Made by a program: the position numbers and the translations under genes. Positions 48,880-59,516 of a DNA stretch of 64,000 nt are shown here, piece by piece (position 1 is the stretch's first letter; every line of letters begins with the position of its first letter). The notes under the pieces were generated by a model. It had not been told where the DNA came from. It did not search any database and was given only the letters and a program-made list of their open reading frames with translations. The DNA lies in contig MNCI01001882.1 of NCBI GenBank assembly GCA_015680685.1, forward strand, positions 79,378 to 143,377, given 5' to 3'. Source of the stretch: Gnetum montanum (Eukaryota > Streptophyta > Gnetopsida > Gnetales > Gnetaceae).

Positions 48880-50047
48880 TGAAACATCACAAAATTTCAA
48901 GCTTGGTACTTCTCTAGCAAGAAGCAAGTCCTTGGGACCCACAGACAACAATGGCTACATTTGGTGTCACACATTGCAACTTTAGGGATCAAAATGTTTA
49001 ATTTTCACTAAGTATGCAGTACCGGCGTATGCGCCCGATGGGTACACCCGACATCCACAACGTATACACCCAGCGTATATGCCCAACGTAGACATCCAAC
49101 TGATACGCCCGACATACATGTACGCTCGGTAGGTATGGCAAATGTTTACGCCCGGCATGGAATCTCCAAAGACAGAATGAAAATAGCACCAAAGAGCAAG
49201 GATTGAAGCAAGTCAGCAACCATCAGCGTATACGCCCGATGTATACGCCCAACCATCAGCGTATACGCCCAGCCATTTTCAACATATACGCCCAGCGTCC
49301 ACAGCATCTACGCCCAACACATCCAGCGTATACGCCCAACGTATACGCCTAGAGTCTACGCCTACCTGATACAGCGTATACACTCAGCAGATGTAATATG
49401 TTGAACAGTTGTAAATTTTACGCCATTTTTGCACCCAGTCAACGTCCACGTATCGCCCAACCCAAGTCTAACGTAACAACTGGTATAAAAACCCCACTTT
49501 TCCATTTGTACTAGGTCAGTTGGCAAAAATCCGAGAGCATACCAGAGAACATTTACGCTGCGCACAAGAGCTAAAAACCCTTTTACGCTAGATAGTCTTG
49601 TACGCTGGGCACACAGTCTCTATGCTTTGCCTATAGTGCGAACCAGCCAAGTCATCCCTACATCCACCGAGGCTTTTCGTCTGCCTTGTGTTCCATCACA
49701 ACTGCGTTAGACCGGTGCACTGTACTTTCATTCTGTAATATCATTGTTTATAGTTTACGCTAATTTCTTATGTGTGTTCTATTTACGCTCATTTACATTT
49801 ACACCCTATTCGCATATGTTACGCTGTTTATGCTCTCGTTTACTCCCGTTACACCGTTTACACATAACCCAGCGGATAGCACTTCGACATACGTTCAGGG
49901 AAATCCTTTTCTGATCCGTGTGCAGACCACCCAAGGTACTCTACCTTTATGCATTTCAGCTCACCCTCAGGCGAAGGTAGGATCTTTTGTGCATGTCCAG
50001 TGATCCCACAGTCTCTGTTTTCTTCCAGCCGGAGACTGACGATTTCA
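48880..50047 (+). repeat. 5' LTR of copy D
   Basis: Starts TGAAACATCACAAAATTT, ends GATTTCA; about 1.17 kb. TATA box TATAAAAA at 49484-49491. U3 (49010-49390) is crowded with TACGCCC and CAGCGTATACGCC motifs. The segment 49866-50047 aligns well with B's LTR end (23380-23560). It starts directly after C's border repeat. Confidence 0.75.
49010..49390. repeat. GCGTATACGC palindrome cluster in LTR D
   Basis: The perfect palindrome GCGTATACGC occurs at 49226-49235, 49259-49268 and 49326-49335, together with more than ten partial copies (gtatacgccc, catacgccc, ctacgccc), upstream of the LTR TATA box. Confidence 0.85.
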
Positions 50048-50061
50048 GACAGTATAGAAAT

Positions 50062-50079
50062 TGGTGCTAGAAGGAGGAC
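50062..50079 (+). other. Primer binding site, copy D
   Basis: The sequence tggtgctagaaggaggac follows the LTR end after 14 bases; 17 of its 18 bases match copy B. Confidence 0.7.
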
Positions 50080-50099
50080 CTCCTAGAAACCTTACTCGC

Positions 50100-50560
50100 A
50101 AAATTCTCAATGTTTACGCTATTGAGCGTATATGCCACAGACCACACGCCGCTTCCTGTTGAAACCCTCCCAGCGTCTACGCAGCCTGGTCTGAAAACTC
50201 AACCTGCAAACTGTCCAGCATCTACGTTGTTCAGTGTTTACGCTGTCCCTATTAAAACTTAACCAGAAAACCATACGCTGCATTCTTTACGCTGTGCCTT
50301 GTTTTATGCTGTACTCTATTCTACGCTCTATCCTATTTTATGCTGTACTCTATTTTACGCTGTGCCTTATTTTACGTTGTGCCTTGTTTTACACTGTACT
50401 CTATTTTACGCTCTATCCTGTTTTACGCTGCACCCCGAAGCTGTATACGCTACCTAGTGTATACGCTGCACTCCTTATGCTGTATACACTGTCTACGCTG
50501 ACGTTCTACGCTGAACGTTGAAGCATATATGCTACACTTTGCCACTTAGTTTATGCTGTA
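50100..50560 (+). repeat. TTTTACGCTGTACTCTA leader array, copy D
   Basis: About ten copies of a 17-23 bp unit such as ttttacgctgtactctat or ttttacgctctatcctg between 50270 and 50440, with looser TACGCTG copies on both sides. It lies in the transcribed leader before gag. Confidence 0.8.
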
Positions 50561-50622
50561 CTAAGTACACTAATTTTTCTCCTCTACCCCGTGTCATACT
50601 CTCATACTCTCAACAGGTCATC

Positions 50623-52980
50623 ATGAACCTCGTAAACACCACCGCTGCAACCACTCAAGTAACTGACATCGTGGGCACCATGGCTGTCCAACAGCCTGTC
50701 GCGCAACACCGGGGAGTACAACCCACAGCGGGGCCCCGCCAGTCCCTAAGGTTGCAAGGGAGAGACCCGACCTCTAACATTATAACCCAAGATCAGTATA
50801 ATTTCATATGTATTAAGATACAAGCTGGCCTGGCTGTAGACCAAGCCGAAATGGAGGTAAAGAGGTAGTTCGAACTCTTTTACAGGGGGGACGCGAGTTC
50901 ATCCCTTCCCCGTATGACGTAATCCCTATTCTGGAGCAGTATTTGGAACTCATCACATGGCTCCTCCTGCAAAGGAGCCACTCGTTGGATCAGCCTGTGC
51001 TAGAGCCCCAACTAGAGGAAGAGGACAAATTCGTTGCTCAATCTGAACAAGAGGATTCTTACCACACTCTGAGCCCGCAAGCACACATTAACCTCATTTT
51101 TCATCCTGATACAGGGGAAATCATGTCCCTCTAGCATCTCAGGTTCACCTGGGCCCAAGCACCACCACCAGAAACATCAGCACTAGTGCAGATTCCTCCC
51201 CCGAGCGACCCCCAACCTAACACCTTCCCTCTCGCAATCATACCCGCTACAGCTGCAAGCTCGTCCTCACAAGCACCACCCCCTCACGATAGCATGGGAG
51301 TGACATTTCCACCTCAAGTGATAGGGATGCCACACGTAATACCAGCCTCCATGTCTGCCCACTACATCCCTCACATCGAAATGCACGCAGCGCCCTCGAC
51401 CACCGTAACCCAATAGGGAGTCCCTTCGCACAACGTGGCCGGGCAATGGCCAGCGATGGGTGTGCTGTCACACCAACCCTCTCACCACAATGTGCCATCT
51501 CACACATTTCCACATGTTAACATTCCCCAAATACGATCACAACCGCAGCAGCAACAACCCCCTGTATATAATGTATCATCCTTAGCGCCACATGCTGATC
51601 ACCTTCCACAAACACAACCGCCGACCGCACAGCTTTCGGCCTTTCAACCCACCATCCAACAATCTAACCTATACAATATACCACAACCACAATTTGCCTT
51701 GTCACCGAGCACTCAAGACTGGGCAAATGCCAAAAAAATGATGCAAGAATTAACTAACGAGGTAAAACCCCTCAAAACAGCCATCGATGGGGAGTTGAAG
51801 GTAGTGGACTTTTACCAAGATGACCCCATCAGCTCTTCTATCCCACCCTTAACCTTGCCCAAAGGCGTCTTCTTATCAACACTAACCAAATACAACGGGG
51901 AGATACACCCCAACGCACACTTAATAACATTCAGGTTAGAATGCACACTACTCCAGGCATGGCCCCATGCCATTCTCCAAGTGTTCCCCATGTTCCTCGC
52001 GGGGNCAGTTTGTGACCAGGTTCAAGTACAACTTGAAACCCAAGGCCACACTGGATAGCCTCATACAGGTCAAGCAAGCACCGCTTGAACCTGTACAAAA
52101 ATTTATTCAGAGATGGAGCACCGCCCTCAATGAGTTGCACGAGCCGATCTCCTAGACATACTTGCTCACAATTCTTAAGGGAGCTGTTAACGATTTCTTT
52201 AAATCTAAGCTGTACTACCTTAACGCGCGTAATCTTAACCAGGCTTTTGCACAAATCAAGAATATAGAAGAGGCGGCTCAAAATAGCCACGACCCTGCAT
52301 ACTTAGCCTTCAAAAATCAACACACTAAAAAAGATAAAGAGAAGGCTAAGACAACCATAGCAGCAATAGCAAGCACGCAACAAGAAAACATGACACACCA
52401 AAATAAACTGCCTGCAGCCCCTACTAACTACAATAAACCAATTCCCACAACCATGTCAGAATCATCATCATCGCAAAACCCAACAACGAACCGTACGCGA
52501 AACTTTGAGAGGAAAGAACCCTCTCAATATACGCATTTTCCAATGAAGCCCTCCCAGCTCTTTGATCAACTCCTAAAGGTTGGGTTGATGAAACATAAAC
52601 AGTTATCCCCCGCAGCCATTCAGAGACATGACCGGTTCTGTCAACTCGTTCAGAACCCAAGCTTAGCAATGCCAGATGAGCCTCCTGTACCCAAAGGCTT
52701 CAGAATGGATCGCTTTTGCGACTACCATCAATGAAATGGGCATGGTAAGGATTACTATTTTATCTTGAAGCAAGATATTCAGTGGATGATCGATGAAGGA
52801 CAAATCACTTTTAATGAGGCCAACCCGGTCCAACCACAGAATCAAGCTATGGGGATGTACAAAGACCCCCTGAACACCAAAGAGGCACCATACGTCATCA
52901 ATACAATCTACCTTGATGATGATTTTGATACACCCAACATTAACACTCTCTATCCCCAATATAAACAGGAAACACCTAAT
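50623..52980 (+). pseudogene. gag, copy D
   Basis: The start MNLVNTTAAT is followed by QSLRLQGRDPTSN and YNFIC. The gag core is at 51790-52250. The Cys/His motif at about 52712-52750 reads CDYHQ, then GHGKDYY: its last Cys is replaced by Tyr and a stop lies inside. The single N at 52005 marks a join where about 60 bp present in B (encoding the KALDWYRALP block) are missing. A frameshift lies in a G run near 50885. Confidence 0.85.
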
Positions 52981-53440
52981 AAGCCGTTCGTAGTTCAGAT
53001 TCCTCCCGCTATGTCCATGCCCATGCCTCAACCACCACATGCCCCCCAACAGCCATACGTCGTCCGAGTACCCTCAGCCATACCCACACCTAACACCATG
53101 ACATGCGACAAACCATATGTGGTGCGTGACCCTCCCATCATTTCCTCAAATGCATCAACCCCTTCTACTCGGCCTTCCCCTTTCATAGTCCGAGTACCAC
53201 CAGCAGTCGCAACGGCAGAGGTCCAACCTCCGCCGAAACCAACCCCATATGTCATTAGGATACCCGGAAAATCCTAATTATTACCGAGCCTCCACCTCAC
53301 AAACACAAGGCAAACCCAGCCCCTACGTCATTAGGGTACCTGGCCAGCCTTCCACTCAACCACATCTGACTATCCAACCACAACCTCGCCTGCCTCCATA
53401 TGTGGTAAGAATCCCAGGGCAGCCCGAAGCTCCAAGACCA
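52980..53440 (+). repeat. Coding repeat PYVVRVP in the gag-protease linker, copy D
   Basis: Seven to eight units with KPFVVQIP, QPYVVRVP, KPYVVRDP, SPFIVRVP, TPYVIRIP, SPYVIRVP or PPYVVRIP and Pro/Gln-rich spacers. A frameshift near 53265 falls inside the array. Confidence 0.85.
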
Positions 53441-53449
53441 GTCCCACCT

Positions 53450-54738
53450 CCACGCCACACACAAGAACGCCTAGCAGATAGGCTTATACGTGAACGTGTG
53501 AAGAAGGAACGCCAACGACTAGCCATGGGGCCACCTAAGCCCACTCCACTTAACACCATACCCATGATGTCACCTAACAACCAGCCAAACGTAGGCAATG
53601 AGGGTGAACTGTTGAAAAAACATGAACCATCTAAAATAACAGCGCCGGGCAAACATGACAAATCACCGAAACATGAAATAAAACTGTTGGGCCCAATGGA
53701 CCCAGTCACCGCTGACGCAAATACCCCCAATAGTAGAGACTTGTCAACGGCTCTGACACAAGTCACCCAAGCATTGAAGCAAAAGAACACTTCGTTGAGC
53801 TTGTATGACTTGGTGCTAACATCCCAAACACATCAAGAAGCTCTAGTACACATATTAACGCTGATCCCGGTAAGCGAGCACTTGCCCCCGAACCAACCTG
53901 CCATTCATGCGGTAATGTACTCATCTCACGGGACCACTCCTAAACCCTTGAGCTTCCATGACAACAACATTAAGGTGGATAAGAAAATAGGGGAAATAAC
54001 AACAGCCCCCATGTTCATAACAATACGCATAAACTAGGTCAAGATACACAGGGTCCACGTAGACGATGGAGCTGCCACAAACGTAGTACCGTACCCCATC
54101 ATTGAACAACTAGGGCTTACTGAATTAATCAAACCAACCACAACCACATGTTTAAAATCATTCAGCGGGTCACGCGTAATGATCAAAGGTACAATGACCT
54201 TAGACTTCATAGCAGGGGATCAATTTCCCACATCCGCCGATTTCCTAGTGGTCGACGAAATGCCAGGATTCAACTTAATATTAGGGAGACCCTGGTTGGC
54301 CCAACTAAAAGCGGTCTCCTCCCCTATACACCAAGAGATCCACCTGCCTTATGAAGGCGGTGAAATCATCATACATGGGGAGGCTGCTACGCCTATCATT
54401 TCCTCACATGTAGACATGGACCAAGGCTCGGAGGTTGAGCTTGAAGAGCCTAAACGAAATGATAAAAATGTGCAACAACTAGTAAACAAGACCCACTTAA
54501 AATAGAAACGCCTGCGTCTGACACTGTACATACAACTTTTCAAGTGGAAACTTGCGCAGAAATCATGCCAACTATCGAAACATCTGAAAACACTAACACA
54601 GAAGCCATTCCGTCAGACGTCCCTTGGGCTGAATTACCATTCAATGTGATCAGCGAAGGCGACGCTGAATACAGAATCATACCCGTTAACACATCACCTA
54701 ACATTAAAAGGAAGAAAATTAAAAAACTATTACAATAA
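53450..54738 (+). pseudogene. Protease region, copy D
   Basis: A basic helix (QERLADRLIRERVKKERQ) precedes a conserved LSTALTQVTQALKQKNTSLS block and the protease: MFITIRIN, a stop, then VHVDDGAATNVVP (active site DDG, about 54055-54090), FNLILGRPWLAQL and IHQEIHLPYEGG. A frameshift near 54505 separates the tail, which ends with DVPWAELPFNVISEGDAEYR and stops at 54738. Confidence 0.85.
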
Positions 54739-55015
54739 TATCAACATGCCCAGTCCGCAACGACATTAAACTATAACATGTCTGAAACGACGTTAAACTA
54801 CAACTCGTCCGAAATGACACTAAACTACGATAAATCGAAAAACAAAAAAATTATTATTAGACTACACTCCCTGTCCGAGATGACACTAAACTATCATGTC
54901 CGCAAAGACATAAAACTAGCCACGATCAGCAATGATCGGTCAACAGAAAAATCCGCCCATGTCATTCGAAATATCCCTCGTTTACGATTGGGGCCCAAAA
55001 TGGCCTTCAACTAGT
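54739..55015. repeat. Module-border repeat, after protease D
   Basis: Six copies of a unit such as gtccgcaacgacattaaac or gtccgaaatgacactaaac followed by tacaa, at about 54753, 54779, 54806, 54873, 54898 and 54990. Equivalent in position to 28480 (B) and 40140 (C). Confidence 0.8.
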
Positions 55016-55226
55016 TCATGCGCGCATACTTCGTTTTTCTTTTTGTTCAACATTTATGATTGCATCTCTACATTACAATTAAATTCAAAATCAACAAAAA
55101 TTTTTTCTTACATGCAATGTTGTACAATTACAAGTGTCAACTGTTTTCGTCCATCTCAAAATTTTCAAGTTACAATTCCCGTATAAGTTTGAGTTAAAAA
55201 ATAAAAAAAACTTAGAAATTAAAATG

Positions 55227-55328
55227 CTAAACATCCAAGACGGGAGGGTCTTCCCCTTTAAATTCACCAGCATCAAGGGCCCCTGCTCCACTGGGACCAG
55301 CTTCTTGGGCATCATTTCCACCTTCATC
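55227..55328 (-). other. aORF D exon 8: acidic tail and stop
   Basis: 102 bp as in B; encodes DEGGNDAQEAGPSGAGALDA and ends EDPPVLDV then TAG. In C the exon is longer (234 bp) but equally acidic. Confidence 0.75.
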
Positions 55329-55427
55329 CTAAAAATACCAAAAAGAAACAACCAACATAAGAATAAGCGAATGTCAAAATTTTAAACATTATTCAATAAA
55401 TTAATTTCATAAGGACAAAACGCTTAC

Positions 55428-56212
55428 CATAGGAGATCCCCTTAAGCCGAATTCTAGCCGACAAAGGATTTCTTCTTCTGAAACGCTGGCCCAATCTGTC
55501 CCATCAAGGCCTCAGTTGACTTCTGCCAAAGTCTTTCCTTTGTCGACAGCCGACCAGGTAGGACGTTTCAGAGGGAACTCGCCCATCGACACTTCCCTAG
55601 AAGCAGTTGTGATCACCCTTGTAGGCGACTCCATTTCCACAGTTGTATTTTGAGCAAAAGTATCGAAGGTAGAACGCAAATCCAAACCCTCCACAAACAT
55701 CTCTAGTTGGCGCTTTTCAATAGACACCTCTTTCAACGACTTCTTGTAGTAATGTTTGTGATTTTTCTCATCCTGACCGCACTTACAAACCTTGGAAGCG
55801 AAGGCTTTCCAATCCTAACATTTAAGGTTCAAGAGATCAATTTGGGCTTTGCACTCTGCCATTCTCCGAGTCAGCGATGCATGATGATTCAGTAGATTCC
55901 AATATCTGGTGTATGTAACCTCAGACGTTCGCCAGGAGCGATCTTCGCTTAGTTTGGCAGCAACAAACTCGTACCGAGCCTTCAGATCGTCACGTTCCAC
56001 TGACAATTCAGAGACTTCCTTTTCTTTTTCTTGAATCTATAGCCACAACTGCTCAATGGAACACCTACAGGTCCATAACGACTTAGCGTTGTGCACAAGG
56101 CCTTCTGCAACTCCATCGTAAACAGGCCTTGGCACCTGTTCCACTTCTGGGGAGAGTGTGGTTAAACTTTCTATGCTAATACTTTCAGAGGGATCCCATC
56201 TCAATTTTGCAC
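55428..56212 (-). other. aORF D exon 7: coiled coil and conserved C-terminal motif
   Basis: 785 bp, identical in length to B. It starts GAKLRWDPSE, runs through a long helical, charged region likely to form a coiled coil (EKEKEVSELSVERDDLKARY, then RMAECKAQIDLLNLK), and ends with PTWSAVDKGK and DWASVSEEEIL. A and C keep the same TWTSID or WWTSVEKGK plus W...EI pattern. Stops near 56040, 55815 and 55512. Confidence 0.8.
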
Positions 56213-56288
56213 CTACCCACGTGAAAAATACAAATGTTAGGACAATATAAACAAGATGTGAAATTCCAAACCTCTAAATGATTTATAC

Positions 56289-56483
56289 CTATGTCAGGGT
56301 GGGCTTCCTGGATCCGTTCAACAACTTCCTCCGCGATTCCAGCCACAAAATCCATTTCGCTTGCCATTTCAGACCAAGTAAATGGCTCACGGGTACGGGA
56401 TGAACTAACCTCTGCGGTCCTCTCAGGAGGAAATGTTTTCGTGGGTACATCTGGCCGCACCGTCCTGGTCTCGCTGCCTTCAT
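56289..56483 (-). other. aORF D exon 6
   Basis: 195 bp, open. Encodes TREPFTWSEMASEMDFVAG and ends EAHPDIG. The counterparts in A, B and C are 138, 204 and 129 bp, all multiples of three with the same phase. The donor AG|GTATAA matches AG|GTATGT in B and AG|GTAAGG in A. Confidence 0.8.
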
Positions 56484-56570
56484 CTGAACAAGATAAAAAC
56501 ACAAAAATAAAATACCATAGGAATGACAATTGATCAAGCAATTCAAAATGAAATAAAAAGGAAAACGTAC

Positions 56571-56801
56571 CATGATCCTTGTCACCCTCTGGGGGGTTGC
56601 CCAAGTCCAGATTTCCCTTAAGAAAGCTGTTGAACATTTGGTTGACAGCGTCTTGATCGTCCAACGGTGCGATTTCAATGGTATTTTCCTTTAACTCCTT
56701 CGTTCCTCTGCCCTAGCTCTTCCCCGTATGTTCCTCCTCGTTATTCTTCTCTGTGTTGGTCTCCTCCTCCTCGGTGATAGTCTCTAAAGCTTGCTTCCTC
56801 A
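56571..56801 (-). other. aORF D exon 5: acidic segment
   Basis: 231 bp; Glu-rich (ETITEEEETNTEKNNEEE) then LDDQDAVNQMFNSFLKGNLD. B has the parallel IDDQDGVDEMFDGFFRGRLD in a 234-bp exon. One TAG. The acceptor of D lies in an A-rich stretch and is weak; the B comparison fixes it. Confidence 0.7.
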
Positions 56802-56907
56802 CTTTTTTTAAATTAAGCCAAAAATATCAATGACATGTAAGCGATTGAAGTAAAAGTTATAAACAAAACGAAAACGATAAAGCAATAAGTGGGTGAGGTC
56901 CACTTAC

Positions 56908-57948
56908 CAGGCATCTTGAAGCGTATGCGCTTCACGCATGGTTGGTTCACATCAGAGACTTCCTCAGTCATGCGTTCAGGCCTTTTTAGCTTTGAATTGG
57001 CTTGGCCAATGGTCTCCTTCATGACCCGTTCTGCCCTTCTAGCAGTGTAGGGTACGTCGTTTGGCTCCAATCCCAAACTATCACGTGTGTGGATTGAAGC
57101 GCCAGATGATCCCCCTGTAGTAATAGAAACGGATTCATCAATGCCTTCAGGTGCATTTTGGGATTTTGCTGTCTCAAGCAAGTGATTGATCCATGGGTGG
57201 GATAGCTGACCCCGATCCCGCAGAACAAACTTGTTGTCTGCACGGACTACTACGAACTCAACAAAATAATGAAGATAACCAATGAAGAATGCAAAGGTGA
57301 AGTGGGATTGTGCCTTAACATTCGAACACAACCACACTATCTCCTTGTGCATGCCCGACAACAAAAATTGTGCCCAGTTATATCACATGCCCGTTTCCAA
57401 GACAGTTCGCATGACACAAACAGCCTCAACCCCAAGACAGTTCACCTGGGAAAGGGTTTTAGGGAATACCCATGCCTTGAAAAGGGGATATAATTCATTC
57501 ACTTCCACAAGTTTTTCTTTCCCCTGCATCGGGAATCCCTTGGCACCCTTGGCCACGCCTAGCCAATCCTCCAACTCATGAACCATCTGGAGCTCTTTAT
57601 GAGCTCTGTCTAATACTACATTTAAGCCATCTGCTGCTACGCCAAATAAGTTTGAAAAGAACTCGGGCAATAGATGAAAAACTACCTTGACATCCTTAAT
57701 CCGGGTGTTGTAGTATGAGACAGACTCATTAAAAGAATCCACAATCTCAATCATCTCCCCTATGGATACGTCAGGACTCGGGGTCATAAAGAGCTCCATG
57801 AGGCCTGCATTATCTAGGCAACAAACGATGGATGGTGGAGCTTGTCTACGCAACCACTTTTGAGCCTTAGTCACCTCCCTGAACTTCATTGACAAGGTAG
57901 TCTCAGTTCATCCAATTGTCACCGGATCCCCACCAGGAGGTGCATCAA
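56908..57948 (-). other. aORF D exon 4: large conserved region
   Basis: 1041 bp with two TGA codons and no frameshift. Features: a TTLSMKFREVTKAQKWL start, EMIEIVDSF, LLPEFFSNLFGVAADG, NELYPLFKAWVFPKTLS, YNWAQFLLSGMHKEIV, a hydrophobic FTFAFFIGYLHYFVEFVVV stretch and a basic ending. The layout (FSxxxLFGxPxDG and WAQFLLSGLHKEI-like blocks) recalls the plant-transposon accessory proteins linked to Tat elements and PMD-type transposons; I give this link low certainty. Confidence 0.65.
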
Positions 57949-58037
57949 CTATAAAAGCAATTTAAAGTGGTCATATCAGCGTAACTCCAAATAATTGGAC
58001 AAATCCACTAACATATCTAGGAAATGTTATCATTTAC

Positions 58038-58300
58038 GATTAGTGGTGGATTTAGATGTGCTACCAGAGTCACAAGGGAAGACTGGCCCATTGTCCGACC
58101 AGTCTTCATGAAGCCACCCACGAGCTTTGCACATCGCGAACGCTCTGGAAAATTGCTTATGAAAATGGATGATCGCTCCCTTCGTTTGACCCAGTACGAT
58201 TCCATGAAGGGTGAGGCCTATCATGAATGCCTCCAGGGTAGTGTGAGCAAAAGCTAGTCCTTCATCCTCAGCGTATGTCCCGTTCGGGTTGGCCTTCGGC
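58038..58300 (-). other. aORF D exon 3
   Basis: 263 bp, open throughout. It encodes AEDEGLAFAHTTLEAFM and CKARGWLHEDWSDNGPVFPC; B has the matching GDDGLALARTALEAFM and CEARGWLHGDWS. The acceptor is TTTACAG, the donor GTAAAT. The role is unknown. Confidence 0.75.
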
Positions 58301-58376
58301 CTGTAAACAAACAAATGTCAAAACGAGAAACTAACACCAAACGGCGAAAGGAAATAACAACCTTAAATAGTCCTAC

Positions 58377-58826
58377 CTGTTCACTCGATACATTGTGCCG
58401 AGAGGATTCTGGAACAATGTGTGTGTGCGGGCAGCTATGAACAAAGTATTGTTAAGGTAGTCTAACCCTCGCAGCAATAGTGCCCACATGTGCATTAATG
58501 GGCATGTTGACCTAGGCCCGTGGGTAGAACCATCCTTGTTAACAAGTGGCCCCTCATCAATGTCTTCTATGAAGACCATGACATCCTCTGCAGCTCTCGG
58601 CAGCATTGCCTCAAGCATGCTCCTTGCAATCACTTCGCTAAAGTTCGACCAGATGGCCACCTTGAAATTTTCTAACATGAAGGCCAGAAATCCACATGCA
58701 CCTTCCCTAAACCAAACCCCGTTGTTATCCACAGTTACATCCAGGGGAGGCTCCTCAGCCTCAATGAGGCCAACCCATGTTAACACCCTGACAAGCTCAA
58801 CAACAAGGAGGAAGCGCTTACTGTCC
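58377..58826 (-). other. aORF D exon 2: NIF/FCP1-like HAD domain, catalytic residues lost
   Basis: 450 bp, exactly as in B and C. It aligns with the three blocks of NLI-interacting-factor domains: motif I region FLLVVELVRVL (a DLDGT/DLNGV type in active enzymes), the REGACGFLAFMLENFKVAIW block (family form RPG..EFL..L...F.V.IWS) and the end block LNNTLFIAARTHTLFQNP (family form NTLIVDDSP....NP). The nucleophile Asp is Glu, the second Asp is Val, and the late DD pair is missing, so phosphatase activity is not expected. Confidence 0.7.
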
Positions 58827-59437
58827 CTGCAAGCAATCAAGATGCCACGATAAATTAGCCATGCTTCAAAACAGTCCGAAAAGCGAGGGTTTACATCATG
58901 AATTGACACTTAAAATCTAAAAATTTACTAACTGTTTACACTCAGCGTATATGCCACATAAACCAACGTATACGCCAGCGAAACTATTTACGCTTAGCAT
59001 AATACGCTGCCTAACTCAGTGTATACGCTGACAATGAACTGTTTTACGCTGTCGCCCGAACCTCTTACGCTCAGCATATACGCCAAAGAAACCCTTAGCG
59101 TATACACCCAAGTTCACTTTCAACGTAAACAGTCTATGCCAGAAACATGAAAAAGAAGTCTACGTTGTAAAGACAACTACGCACGCACAGCGTATATGCT
59201 GAACAAACCCTCAGCGTATACGTCGTCACAGTAAACAGAATTTACGTTGATAGAACAAACAAATCACGCTGACAAAAATTCGCACATAGAGAACTCATGA
59301 TGCCGTGGCTCACGCTGACATAATAGTGCAGGAAAATTTCTTACATTGATAAAACTGATTACGCCCTAACAGTCTATGCTAAACCAACTTTATGCTATGA
59401 AGTTACGCTCGGCGTATACGCCGAAAACCCTCCTACG

Positions 59438-59455
59438 CTCGGCGTATACGCCGAG
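59438..59455. promoter_or_regulatory. Perfect 18-bp palindrome
   Basis: CTCGGCGTATACGCCGAG is its own reverse complement and lies in intron 1 of the antisense gene. A 14-bp version sits 30 bp away. A dimeric DNA-binding protein site is possible but unproven. Confidence 0.6.
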
Positions 59456-59516
59456 ACTCCCTACGCTGAAATAGAGAAGCAAAGAAATAATAACAGAGGC
59501 AAGGATCAAAGCCTAC

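Noticed and set aside
48540-48880. Polypurine tract of copy C just before the LTR at 48880
   Set aside because: No purine run lies there; the LTR belongs to D by its match to B.
51931-52290. 119-codon minus-strand frame opposite gag D
   Set aside because: Shadow of gag, and it crosses the ambiguous base at 52005.
53356-53790. 144-codon minus-strand frame opposite protease D
   Set aside because: Mirror of the Pro-rich coding repeat on the plus strand; composition and position mark it as a shadow.
58373-58909. Active FCP1-type phosphatase
   Set aside because: The catalytic aspartates of the DxD motif and the late Asp pair are missing in this copy, so only the fold is claimed.
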